Shown piece after piece: positions 15,133 through 22,069 of a DNA stretch of 28,389 bases (position 1 is the stretch's first letter; every line of letters begins with the position of its first letter). The DNA comes from CAVXFS01 sp049582805 (GTDB lineage: Bacteria > Pseudomonadota > Gammaproteobacteria > Burkholderiales > Gallionellaceae). A program made the position numbers and the translations under genes. The notes under the pieces are model-generated. The model had not been told where the DNA came from and did not search any database. It worked only from the letters and a program-made list of their open reading frames with translations. The stretch lies in the NCBI GenBank assembly GCA_049582805.1, contig JBAUUR010000115.1, forward strand, positions 1-28,389. Direction: 5' to 3'.

Positions 15133-15214
15133 AGACGTAAGACTTGAGACGTAAGACGTAAGTTATTAGTCGTAAGCCGAATCGGTTTTAACTAACAACT
15201 TACGTCTTACGTCT
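15133..15214. repeat. ACGTAAG-type hairpin repeat, copy 3
   Basis: The arms 15147-15164 (AGACGTAAGACGTAAGTT) and 15197-15214 are exact 18-bp reverse complements; the left side carries a further partial copy at 15133-15146. The element occupies the gap between the iscS stop (15226) and the iscU start (15111). It belongs to the same family as 6213-6290 and 6637-6719, about 9 kb away. Confidence 0.88.
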
Positions 15215-15225
15215 AACAACTGCCT

Positions 15226-16440
15226 CTAGTGCGCTGCCCATTGCACTGTATTCAGATCAACGCCTTCCTGGTGCATCTCCCACAGCGGCGAAAGCTCGCG
15301 CAGTTTGCCGATTTTGCTTTTGAGCAGTTCCACGGTGTAGTCGATCTGCTGCTCGGTGGTGAAGCGGCCGATGGAAAAGCGGATCGAGCTGTGCGCCAGT
15401 TCGTCGCTGCGCCCCAGGGCGCGCAACACATAGGACGGTTCCAGGCTGGCCGAGGTGCAGGCCGAGCCGCTGGAAACCGCGATATCGCTCACCGCCATGA
15501 TCAGCGATTCGCCCTCGACAAAATTGAAACTGATGTTGAGGTTGTGCGGAATGCGCTGCGCCAGGTCGCCGTTCACATAGACCTCCTCCATCGTCATCAG
15601 GCCCTTCAGCAGCTTGTCGCGCAGTTTGCGGATGCGCGCATTCTCGAAATCCATTTCGTTGCGCGCCAGCCGATAGGCTTCGCCCATGCCGACAATCTGG
15701 TGCACCGCCAGCGTGCCGGAGCGGAAGCCGCGTTCGTGCCCGCCGCCGTGCATCTGCGCTTCCAGGCGAACACGCGGCTTGCGCCGCACATACAGCGCAC
15801 CGATGCCTTTCGGGCCGTAAGTCTTGTGCGCGGAAAAACTCATCAGATCGACCGGCAGTTCGCCGAGGTTGATGTCCACCTTGCCGGTGGCCTGGGCGGC
15901 GTCGACGTGGAACACCACGCCCTTTTCACGACACAGCGCCCCCAGCGACGCGATATTCTGGATCACGCCGATCTCGTTGTTTACCAGCATGACGGAAGCC
16001 AGGATGGTGTCGGGACGGATCGCCGCCCTGAATTTTCCGATATCCACCAGGCCGTTTTCTTCCGGATCGAGATAGGTGGCCGTGTAGCCCTGACGCTCCA
16101 GTTCGCGCACGGTATCGATCACCGCCTTGTGCTCGGTCTTCACCGTGATGATGTGCTTTCCCTTGCCCGCATAAAAAGTTGCCGCGCCCTTGATGGCGAG
16201 GTTGTTTGATTCGGTCGCGCCGGAAGTCCACACGATCTCTTTCGGATTGCAATGCACCAGCGCGGCGACTTCGGCGCGCGCCTGTTCCACTGCCTCTTCT
16301 GCTTTCCAGCCGTAGGCATGCGAACGCGAAGCCGGGTTGCCGAAGTGCTCCGCCAGATAAGGGATCATCTTTTGCGCGACGCGCGGGTCGAGCGGCGTGG
16401 TCGCGGCGTAATCCAGATAAATCGGCAATTCAGATTTCAT
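15226..16440 (-). CDS. iscS: cysteine desulfurase IscS
   Basis: This 404-residue PLP enzyme removes sulfur from cysteine and passes it to IscU. The PLP lysine is K206 (SFSAHKTYG), the active cysteine is C328 in SSGSACTSASLEP, and the C-terminus is LSPLWEMHQEGVDLNTVQWAAH. Length and residue numbers are identical to E. coli IscS, so it is IscS-type rather than the diazotroph NifS. The start at 16440 has AAAGGTG six bases upstream; the open frame runs 14 codons further without support. It heads the iscSUAA-hscA operon behind a sigma54 promoter (16478-16493), divergent from nifA, so it probably serves nitrogenase maturation. Confidence 0.95.
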   Translation of the reverse strand: MKSELPIYLDYAATTPLDPRVAQKMIPYLAEHFGNPASRSHAYGWKAEEAVEQARAEVAALVHCNPKEIVWTSGATESNNLAIKGAATFYAGKGKHIITVKTEHKAVIDTVRELERQGYTATYLDPEENGLVDIGKFRAAIRPDTILASVMLVNNEIGVIQNIASLGALCREKGVVFHVDAAQATGKVDINLGELPVDLMSFSAHKTYGPKGIGALYVRRKPRVRLEAQMHGGGHERGFRSGTLAVHQIVGMGEAYRLARNEMDFENARIRKLRDKLLKGLMTMEEVYVNGDLAQRIPHNLNISFNFVEGESLIMAVSDIAVSSGSACTSASLEPSYVLRALGRSDELAHSSIRFSIGRFTTEQQIDYTVELLKSKIGKLRELSPLWEMHQEGVDLNTVQWAAH

Positions 16441-16477
16441 GTCTGCACCTTTTGGTTCGCTGATGCCCGACACCCTC

Positions 16478-16493
16478 AGCAAGAGCTATGCCA
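16478..16493 (-). promoter_or_regulatory. sigma54 (-24/-12) promoter of iscS operon
   Basis: The minus strand reads TGGCATAGCTCTTGCT, matching TGGCAY-N5-TTGCT with exact GG-N10-GC spacing. It lies 38 bases upstream of the iscS start codon. This marks the ISC operon as part of the NifA/sigma54 regulon. Confidence 0.85.
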
Positions 16494-16548
16494 AAAGCTA
16501 ACAGACTGTTTTGGCGGACTTTGCCACTTGGGCGGGGCTTGTCGTGTT

Positions 16549-16564
16549 TGTCGCATTCGCAACA
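16549..16564 (-). promoter_or_regulatory. NifA upstream activator site, iscS-nifA intergenic region
   Basis: The plus strand reads TGTCGCATTCGCAACA, a TGT-N10-ACA match, about 90 bases upstream of the predicted iscS transcription start. It also lies about 107 bases upstream of the nifA start codon. I found no sigma54 promoter facing nifA, so the site most likely serves iscS. Confidence 0.8.
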
Positions 16565-16670
16565 AAAAAGACAGCATCTCGTGCGGAACTCCGGCGCATC
16601 AGGCTGTCGAAGACGCAGGGCATGCAACTTGCTTCTAAGTTAGGGCATGCATTGACAGGAGCAGAGCAGG

Positions 16671-18305
16671 GTGCGCGTTTCGAAGAACAATATCCAGCTG
16701 GTGACCGTGTATGAGGTGAGCAAGATCCTCAACTCGTCGCTCGACCTGCACAAGACCATGCGCAGTGTGCTGAACGTATTGTCCAGCCATTTGCAGGTGC
16801 TGCGCGGCATGGTTGCGCTGGTGCAGGAAGATGGCGACCTGCAAGTCATCGCCGCCACCGGCATGGGAACCGGGGAGATTGAACAAGGCCGTTTCAAGCG
16901 GGGCGAAGGCGTGATGGGCAACATCCTCAAGACCGGCGTACCGGCGGTGGTGCCGGACATTTCAAAAGAGGCGCTGTTCCTTAACCGCACCGGCTCGCGC
17001 AAGACCAGGAGCAAGGCAATCATCTCCTTCATCGGCGTGCCGATCAAGGCGGGGCGCGAGTGCATCGGCGTGCTGAGTTTCGACCGCGAGAATGAGAACC
17101 AGGAATCCGAACGCTATTTCGGCAACGACGTGCAGTTCCTCACCATGGTCGCCAATCTTATCGGCCAGAACGTGCGCCTGCACCAAAAAGTGGCGCAAGA
17201 CCGCGCCAATCTGTTGCAGGAAAAGTCCCGCCTGCAATCTGAACTGCATAACAAGTACAGCCTGGACCACGTGATCGGCCAGAGCAAGATCATGCAGAAC
17301 GTGTTCGCCGAGGTGCACCAGGTCGCGGCATCGAAATCCACCGTGCTTTTGCGCGGCGAATCCGGCACCGGCAAGGAAGCCATCGCGCGCGCCATTCACC
17401 ACCTCTCGCCGCGCAAGGACAAGCCGTTCATCAAGGTCAACTGCGCGGCCCTGTCCGAGACGCTGCTGGAATCCGAACTGTTCGGCCACGAGAAAGGCTC
17501 GTTCACCGGCGCGTCTCAGGAACGCAAAGGCCGCTTCGAGATGGCGCACGGCGGCACGCTGTTCCTGGACGAGATCGGCGACATTTCGCCTGCCTTCCAG
17601 ACCAAGCTGCTGCGCGTGTTGCAGGAACGCGAGTTCGAGCGTGTCGGCGGCAACAGGACGATCAAGGTCGATGTGCGGCTGGTCGCCGCCACCAACCGCA
17701 ATCTGGAGCAAGCCGTAGCCAAGGGCGAATTCCGCGAAGACCTGTATTACCGCATCAACGTTATCGCCATCTTCCTGCCGCCGTTGCGCGAACGGCGCGA
17801 AGACGTGCCGATGCTGGCGGAATACTTCCTGAAACAAGCCAACGAAGAGAGCGGCAAGCACCTCAAATTTTCTGCCGAAGCGATGCAGGTGCTGATCTCC
17901 TGCAACTGGCCGGGCAACGTGCGCGAACTGAACAACTGCGTGGAGCGCATTGTCGCGACGACGGAAGGCAACAGCATCCGCAAAAAGGATCTGCTGTGCG
18001 ACCGCGAGATGTGCTTTTCTTCCATCATGTGGCAGCAACACAGCAAGCACGGCGTCATCCCGATCGCCAGCGTGCGTCTGAGCAGCATCGCGCCGCCGCG
18101 CGCGACGCATGCGGAAGAAGCGCACCACACCGGCGCAGACACCGCTTTCGCCACGGAAGCCGGCAATCCGCAACGGCAGCAGATCATCGACGCGCTGGAG
18201 AAATGCGGCTGGGTGCAGGCCAAGGCCGCGCGCCTGCTCGGCGTGACGCCGAGGCAGATGGGCTATGCGATCAGCAAATACGGGATTGATGTGAAGCGGT
18301 ATTAG
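16671..18305 (+). CDS. nifA: nif-specific sigma54 activator NifA
   Basis: This 544-residue activator has an N-terminal GAF domain (about 20-165), a sigma54-interacting AAA+ domain (about 207-435; Walker A GESGTGKE, Walker B GGTLFLDEIG) and a C-terminal helix-turn-helix (about 500-540; KCGWVQAKAARLLGVTPRQMGYAI). The sigma54 contact loop reads GSFTGA instead of the usual GAFTGA. Cysteines at 411, 423, 443 and 448 form the C-X11-C-X19-C-X4-C motif of oxygen-sensitive NifA, so it probably senses oxygen directly; no nifL is seen. The start is GTG, forced by an in-frame TGA 18 bases upstream, with AGGAG nearby. The final helix matches NifA DNA-binding domains. It is divergent from the isc operon. 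Confidence 0.96.
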   Translation: MRVSKNNIQLVTVYEVSKILNSSLDLHKTMRSVLNVLSSHLQVLRGMVALVQEDGDLQVIAATGMGTGEIEQGRFKRGEGVMGNILKTGVPAVVPDISKEALFLNRTGSRKTRSKAIISFIGVPIKAGRECIGVLSFDRENENQESERYFGNDVQFLTMVANLIGQNVRLHQKVAQDRANLLQEKSRLQSELHNKYSLDHVIGQSKIMQNVFAEVHQVAASKSTVLLRGESGTGKEAIARAIHHLSPRKDKPFIKVNCAALSETLLESELFGHEKGSFTGASQERKGRFEMAHGGTLFLDEIGDISPAFQTKLLRVLQEREFERVGGNRTIKVDVRLVAATNRNLEQAVAKGEFREDLYYRINVIAIFLPPLRERREDVPMLAEYFLKQANEESGKHLKFSAEAMQVLISCNWPGNVRELNNCVERIVATTEGNSIRKKDLLCDREMCFSSIMWQQHSKHGVIPIASVRLSSIAPPRATHAEEAHHTGADTAFATEAGNPQRQQIIDALEKCGWVQAKAARLLGVTPRQMGYAISKYGIDVKRY

Positions 18306-18306
18306 C

Positions 18307-18371
18307 GTAGGGTGGGCAACTCGTTGCCCGCCGATATGTCGCATCCGCGTGGGCACGGGTGCCCACCCTAC
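18307..18371. repeat. REP-like repeat able to form a three-way junction
   Basis: The outer arms GTAGGGTGGGCA (18307-18318) and TGCCCACCCTAC (18360-18371) are perfect complements. Inside are two smaller hairpins, GGGCAAC-TC-GTTGCCC and GTGGGCAC-GG-GTGCCCAC. It begins two bases after the nifA stop. Its outer GTAGGGTG resembles the repeat at 10370-10420. It may act as a terminator-like or mRNA-protecting structure. Confidence 0.75.
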
Positions 18372-18789
18372 CGGGCTGTGGATGAAACCTCAAGAAATTT
18401 CTCAGGATAATGGGCCACACGGCTCCTGGTCTGGCACTTGCACACCGACCTTCTGCCACGGGGGAATTGATCAAGATACCAAGGAAACAATTTGGCACAA
18501 CCGCGTTGCCATTATTGATCTTTCCGTAATTCATGACAGATGCCACACAACAGCCGTCATTCCCGCGAAAGCGGGAATCCAGACAATCAAAAAAACATCC
18601 CCACACAGTGGGGCAACACCGCAAATGCGGCTTTGCCCGCTACGCGGGACTGTTTGAAAACTGGATTCCCGCTTTCGCGGGAATGACGACATGGTGGTTT
18701 TGCATACAATTGCATTCATTTCGAGCGCTGTCTTCAATTATGGAAAGCTCATTAAACCGGTTGCGCTTGTAGCAAATCATCCCTCGCGC
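18372..18789. other. nifA-nifB intergenic stretch, no gene
   Basis: I see no convincing gene here. The only structure is the paired ATTCCC-N8-GGGAAT element described separately. Open frames crossing it consist of repeat sequence. The nifB activator site begins directly after this stretch. Confidence 0.6.
18555..18688. repeat. paired dRS3-like inverted repeats around a 78-bp core
   Basis: 28-bp ends (18555-18582 and 18661-18688) are exact reverse complements. Each contains ATTCCCGCGAAAGCGGGAAT or its complement, which fits the ATTCCC-N8-GGGAAT pattern of Neisseria dRS3 repeats. The core holds further small hairpins (CCCCACACAGTGGGG and CCCGCTACGCGGG). The whole unit resembles a non-autonomous REPIN/MITE-like element. 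Confidence 0.8.
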
Positions 18790-18805
18790 TGTCGCAATGC
18801 CTACA
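18790..18805 (+). promoter_or_regulatory. NifA upstream activator site for nifB
   Basis: The segment reads TGTCGCAATGCCTACA, a TGT-N10-ACA match, about 85 bases upstream of the predicted nifB transcription start. Its TGTCGCA half is shared with the nifV site. Confidence 0.82.
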
Positions 18806-18855
18806 GCCGCCTTGGGCGGCACGGCTATCCGCTTGATCCGAAGTTTCTTTTTTTG

Positions 18856-18871
18856 TGGCACAGGCCTTGCT
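18856..18871 (+). promoter_or_regulatory. sigma54 (-24/-12) promoter of nifB
   Basis: TGGCACAGGCCTTGCT matches the sigma54 consensus with exact GG-N10-GC spacing. Transcription would begin near 18882, 24 bases before the nifB ATG, whose ribosome-binding site (GCGAGG) is at 18895-18900. Confidence 0.9.
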
Positions 18872-18905
18872 AGACCTAAGACAAGACTAACCAAGCGAGG
18901 TCAGC

Positions 18906-20462
18906 ATGGCATCCCTGTTTGAAAGCAGCAGCACACCCAAACTCAAGCCCATCGGCGGGATCAAGATCGAAGTGGCCGGCCAGGCTGCTTCCGGCTGCGG
19001 CACGACGGGCGGCGCCGGCAAATCCAGTTGCGGCTCTTCCGACGGGCCGGACGACATGCCGGCGGAAATCTGGGACAAAGTGAAAAACCATCCCTGCTAT
19101 TCCGAGGAGGCGCACCATCATTACGCGCGCATGCACGTCGCCGTCGCGCCCGCCTGCAACATCCAGTGCAATTACTGCAACCGCAAGTATGACTGCTCCA
19201 ACGAATCGCGCCCCGGCGTGGTATCGCAGAAACTCACGCCCGACCAGGCGGTGAAGAAGGTGATCGCTGTCGCTTCCGAGATTCCGCAGATGACGGTGCT
19301 GGGCATCGCAGGGCCCGGCGATGCGCTGGCGAACCCGCAGAAAACCTTCGAGACGTTCCGCCAGTTGCAGCAGAAAGCGCCGGACATCAAGCTGTGCCTG
19401 TCCACCAACGGGCTGGCGCTGCCGGACTATGTGGACGAGATCGCCAGGTACAACGTCGACCACGTGACCATCACCATCAACATGGTTGACCCTGACGTCG
19501 GCGAGAAAATCTATCCGTGGATTTTCTATAAGCACAAACGCATCACCGGCCGCGAAGCCGCAGAGATTCTTACTCAGCGCCAGATGCTCGGCCTGGAGAT
19601 GCTCACCGCGCGCGGCATCCTCACCAAGATCAATTCGGTGCTGATTCCCGGCATCAACGACCGGCACCTGATCGAAGTGAACCGCGCGGTGAAAGCGCGC
19701 GGCGCATTCCTGCACAACATCATGCCGCTGATCTCGGAAGCCGAGCACGGCACGGTGTTCGGCCTTACCGGCCAGCGCGGCCCTTCGGCACAGGAACTGA
19801 AAGAGGTGCAGGACGCCTGCATGGGCGGCGCCAACCTCATGCGCCATTGCCGCCAGTGCCGCGCCGACGCGGTGGGCTTGCTGGGCGAAGACCGCAGCAA
19901 CGAATTCACGCTGGATCAGGTGGAAAAAATGGACGTGGTGTATGACCTCGACAAACGCCGTGCCTACCAGCAGCAGGTCGAGGCCGAACGCGCGGCGCAG
20001 GCGCAGGCCAAGCAGACGGCGCTGGCAGCGCAGCAGGCCGACAATGGCATCAAGGTGCTGGTGGCGGTGGCGACCAAGGGCAACGGCAAGGTCAACGAAC
20101 ACTTCGGCCACGCGCACGAATTCCAGATCTACGAAATATCGGCCACCGGCACCGCCTTCATCGGCCACCGTCGCGTCGATCACTACTGCCAGGGCGGCTG
20201 GGGCGAGGACGACTTCCTGCCGTCCATCGTCACCGCCATCAACGATTGCCACGCCGTGCTGGTCGCCAGGATCGGCGCCTGCCCGCGCGACGAACTGAAG
20301 GAAGCGGGAATCGAACCGGTGGAAAAATATGCCCACGAGTTCATCGAAAAGGCCGCGCTTTCCTGGTTCGCCGAGTATCGCGCGCGCGTGGCCAGGGGCG
20401 AGATTGTCCACCAGGCACGCGGCGATGCGGCGATCCGGCAGGGCGCATTTCTGGCGGCATAA
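18906..20462 (+). CDS. nifB: FeMo-co biosynthesis radical SAM protein NifB
   Basis: This 518-residue enzyme makes NifB-co, the carbide-containing Fe-S core of FeMo-co. The radical-SAM cluster motif is C84-X3-C88-X2-C91 (CNIQCNYC), followed by CSNESRPGV, all typical. A SAM-binding motif GIAGPGDALANP lies near 138-149. The C-terminal NifX-like domain starts near 382 (IKVLVAVATKGNGKVNEHFGHAHEFQIYEI), making the long two-domain form. The N-terminal 55 residues are rich in Gly, Ser and Cys. It leads the plus-strand operon behind a sigma54 promoter and NifA site and precedes the ferredoxin gene fdxN across a 28-bp hairpin. Confidence 0.97.
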   Translation: MASLFESSSTPKLKPIGGIKIEVAGQAASGCGTTGGAGKSSCGSSDGPDDMPAEIWDKVKNHPCYSEEAHHHYARMHVAVAPACNIQCNYCNRKYDCSNESRPGVVSQKLTPDQAVKKVIAVASEIPQMTVLGIAGPGDALANPQKTFETFRQLQQKAPDIKLCLSTNGLALPDYVDEIARYNVDHVTITINMVDPDVGEKIYPWIFYKHKRITGREAAEILTQRQMLGLEMLTARGILTKINSVLIPGINDRHLIEVNRAVKARGAFLHNIMPLISEAEHGTVFGLTGQRGPSAQELKEVQDACMGGANLMRHCRQCRADAVGLLGEDRSNEFTLDQVEKMDVVYDLDKRRAYQQQVEAERAAQAQAKQTALAAQQADNGIKVLVAVATKGNGKVNEHFGHAHEFQIYEISATGTAFIGHRRVDHYCQGGWGEDDFLPSIVTAINDCHAVLVARIGACPRDELKEAGIEPVEKYAHEFIEKAALSWFAEYRARVARGEIVHQARGDAAIRQGAFLAA

Positions 20463-20487
20463 ATGAGTGGCAACAGGATGTTTGCGT

Positions 20488-20546
20488 TTCTACCCCCATC
20501 CCAACCTTCCCCCTGCAAGGGGGAAGGTTGGGATGGGGGTAGAAAC
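20488..20546. repeat. perfect 28-bp hairpin between nifB and fdxN
   Basis: The arms 20488-20515 and 20519-20546 are exact reverse complements with a 3-base loop (GCA). The stem is purine-rich on one side (AGGGGGAAGGTTGGGATGGG). It begins 26 bases after the nifB stop and lies within the operon, since fdxN follows with its own ribosome-binding site. No T-run follows, so a classical terminator is unlikely. Confidence 0.92.
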
Positions 20547-20588
20547 TATCGAGCAATTAGCGAATTTTCAACACTTAAGGAGAAATAC

Positions 20589-20810
20589 ATGGCATACAAA
20601 ATCGTCACTTCCTCTTGCACCGGCTGTTCCGCCTGCGAGCCGGAATGCCCCAACCAGGCCATCTATGAGAAGAATGGCATGTTCTACATCAAGCCGGAGA
20701 AATGTACCGAGTGCATCGGCCATTTCGATGAGCCGCAATGCCTGGCTGCCTGTCCGGTGGACAAGACCGTCATCATCGACAACAGCTATCCGCGCTACGC
20801 CGCCGCCTGA
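20589..20810 (+). CDS. fdxN: 2x[4Fe-4S] ferredoxin FdxN
   Basis: This 73-residue bacterial-type ferredoxin has two cluster motifs: CTGCSACEPECP (C-X2-C-X2-C-X3-C-P) and CTECIGHFDEPQCLAACP (C-X2-C-X8-C-X3-C-P). The longer second loop is the FdxN pattern found directly downstream of nifB in many diazotrophs, where the protein supplies electrons for NifB-co synthesis or to nitrogenase. The start has TAAGGAGAA upstream. The downstream gap to the next gene (20811-20877) holds a 10-bp hairpin (20829-20858). Confidence 0.93.
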   Translation: MAYKIVTSSCTGCSACEPECPNQAIYEKNGMFYIKPEKCTECIGHFDEPQCLAACPVDKTVIIDNSYPRYAAA

Positions 20811-20828
20811 TAAGACAACTGGCCATCC

Positions 20829-20858
20829 GACTAGGCGCGATAAAACATGCGCCAAGTC
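20829..20858. repeat. hairpin between fdxN and the nif iscA gene
   Basis: GACTAGGCGC (20829-20838) pairs with GCGCCAAGTC (20849-20858) at 9 of 10 positions, with a 10-base loop. It lies in the only gap between these genes; no T-run follows. Confidence 0.55.
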
Positions 20859-20877
20859 GTTAGTCATAGGAGATCAC

Positions 20878-21255
20878 ATGAACATCACCATCACACCTAG
20901 GGCGGAAAGCTTCATGCGCCGCATGATCCGCTTCAATGGCGGCGCGGCGGAAGCCGGTTTCCGGCTAATGGTCACGCCCGGCGGCTGCTCGGGTTTCAAT
21001 TCGAGCTTCACCGTTGAGTCCGCCCCGCTGCAAGGCGACGCGGTGCTGGACAGCAACGGCGTAAGGATATTCCTGCCGGCCGAAAGCCGCATCATGCTAG
21101 AAGGCGTGACGGTGGATTTCGCCGACACCGCCATGTCCACCGGGCTCAGCTTCATCAACCCGAATGCGCAATCCTGCGCGTGCAGCAGCGCCGAAATTGG
21201 CGCACCGCCGAAAAGCGCCACGGTGAGTGTCGCCAGCATCCAGCGCAGGCATTGA
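20878..21255 (+). CDS. nif-type IscA/HesB Fe-S carrier
   Basis: This 125-residue A-type protein has GGCSGFNSSF at the N-terminal cysteine and SCACSSAE at the C-terminal pair. The second motif is C-A-C instead of the usual C-G-C, a variant seen in IscA proteins encoded downstream of nifB (the 'IscA-nif' or HesB group). About 20 residues (IGAPPKSATVSVASIQRRH) follow the last cysteine, longer than in IscA. The start has AGGAGATCAC upstream. It is the third A-type carrier gene in the window and the only one in the nifB operon, which suggests a separate target. Confidence 0.88.
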   Translation: MNITITPRAESFMRRMIRFNGGAAEAGFRLMVTPGGCSGFNSSFTVESAPLQGDAVLDSNGVRIFLPAESRIMLEGVTVDFADTAMSTGLSFINPNAQSCACSSAEIGAPPKSATVSVASIQRRH

Positions 21256-21274
21256 GCCGGCCTGCCATGCCGCG

Positions 21275-22069
21275 ATGATTGAACCGGTCGAGACGCTGGA
21301 TTGGCAAGGCAATGATATCGACTGCCGCAGTTGCCCCCATGCCGCGCTGCGCGCCGGCGGCGGCTGCAAGCCGGGGCTAAGCTGCGTGCGGGACCGCTAC
21401 GCCAAGCGCATAGACCGCTTCTTCAGCCATCACCGGGAATTGGCCCAGGGTTATCTGAATCATCCCTATTTCGAGGTGCGCGCGGTCGCGGCGAAATTCG
21501 TTGACGTGTTCCAGCTGCTGCGCCTGCGCGACGATCCGGACGAAACGGTGCGCAGCGTGGTGGCGCTGCGCTTGCCACAGCGGCAATTGCTGGCAATGCG
21601 CGGCGATCCGGATCGCGAAGTGCGTATCCGCGTGGCATACAAATTGCTGGCACATGAACTGGAGCCGATGATGCACGACGACGATTACTACGTGCGCATG
21701 ATCGTCGCCAAACGGCTGCCCAAGGGCATGCTGGCGCTGATGATGCATGACCCGGACAGCAGTGTGCGTGAACTGGTGGCCGAGCGCATTGACGAATGCC
21801 TGCTGGCAGCGATGGGCAGCGACCCGGACAGCGCCGTGCGGCTGGTGGTGGTGAAGCGCCTGCCCGCGCAACGATTGGCGGACTTGCGCGACGATGCAGA
21901 CTGGCGCGTGCGTTACGAAGTGACACGGCGCATCAATGCCACTTTTTTGTGCGAAATGGCAAACGACGGGGACGAAATGGTGCGCGAGCTGGCGCAGGAG
22001 CGCCTGGTGCAAGACACTGCGAATGAGCAGCAACCGGTACGGAGGTTATATGGCAAAGATCAGCCGTGA
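21275..22069 (+). CDS. [4Fe-4S] leucine-rich-repeat-variant (LRV) protein
   Basis: This protein of 264 residues has an N-terminal cluster motif CRSCPHAALRAGGGCKPGLSC (C-X2-C-X10-C-X5-C; split here by position: first pair near 17-20, others near 31 and 37). About eight 24-residue repeats of the DPD-x-x-VR-x-x-VA-x-RLP type follow. It matches the LRV protein of the Azotobacter nif region, whose structure shows a [4Fe-4S] domain and an LRV superhelix; its role there is unknown. The ATG at 21275 is preferred; a GTG at 21227 would overlap the preceding gene and lacks a ribosome-binding site. It overlaps nifZ by 20 bases. Confidence 0.9.
   Translation: MIEPVETLDWQGNDIDCRSCPHAALRAGGGCKPGLSCVRDRYAKRIDRFFSHHRELAQGYLNHPYFEVRAVAAKFVDVFQLLRLRDDPDETVRSVVALRLPQRQLLAMRGDPDREVRIRVAYKLLAHELEPMMHDDDYYVRMIVAKRLPKGMLALMMHDPDSSVRELVAERIDECLLAAMGSDPDSAVRLVVVKRLPAQRLADLRDDADWRVRYEVTRRINATFLCEMANDGDEMVRELAQERLVQDTANEQQPVRRLYGKDQP

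Noticed and set aside
16494..16670. sigma54 promoter facing nifA
   Set aside because: No GG-N10-GC match is present on the plus strand in this gap; the candidate near 16523 has the wrong spacing (8 bases).
20488..20546. Terminator between nifB and fdxN
   Set aside because: No T-run follows the stem, and fdxN has no promoter of its own that I can see, so read-through is needed.
5527..20858. CRISPR array, suggested by the repeated hairpins
   Set aside because: The repeats are scattered one per gap, belong to different families and have no regular spacers; no cas genes are present.
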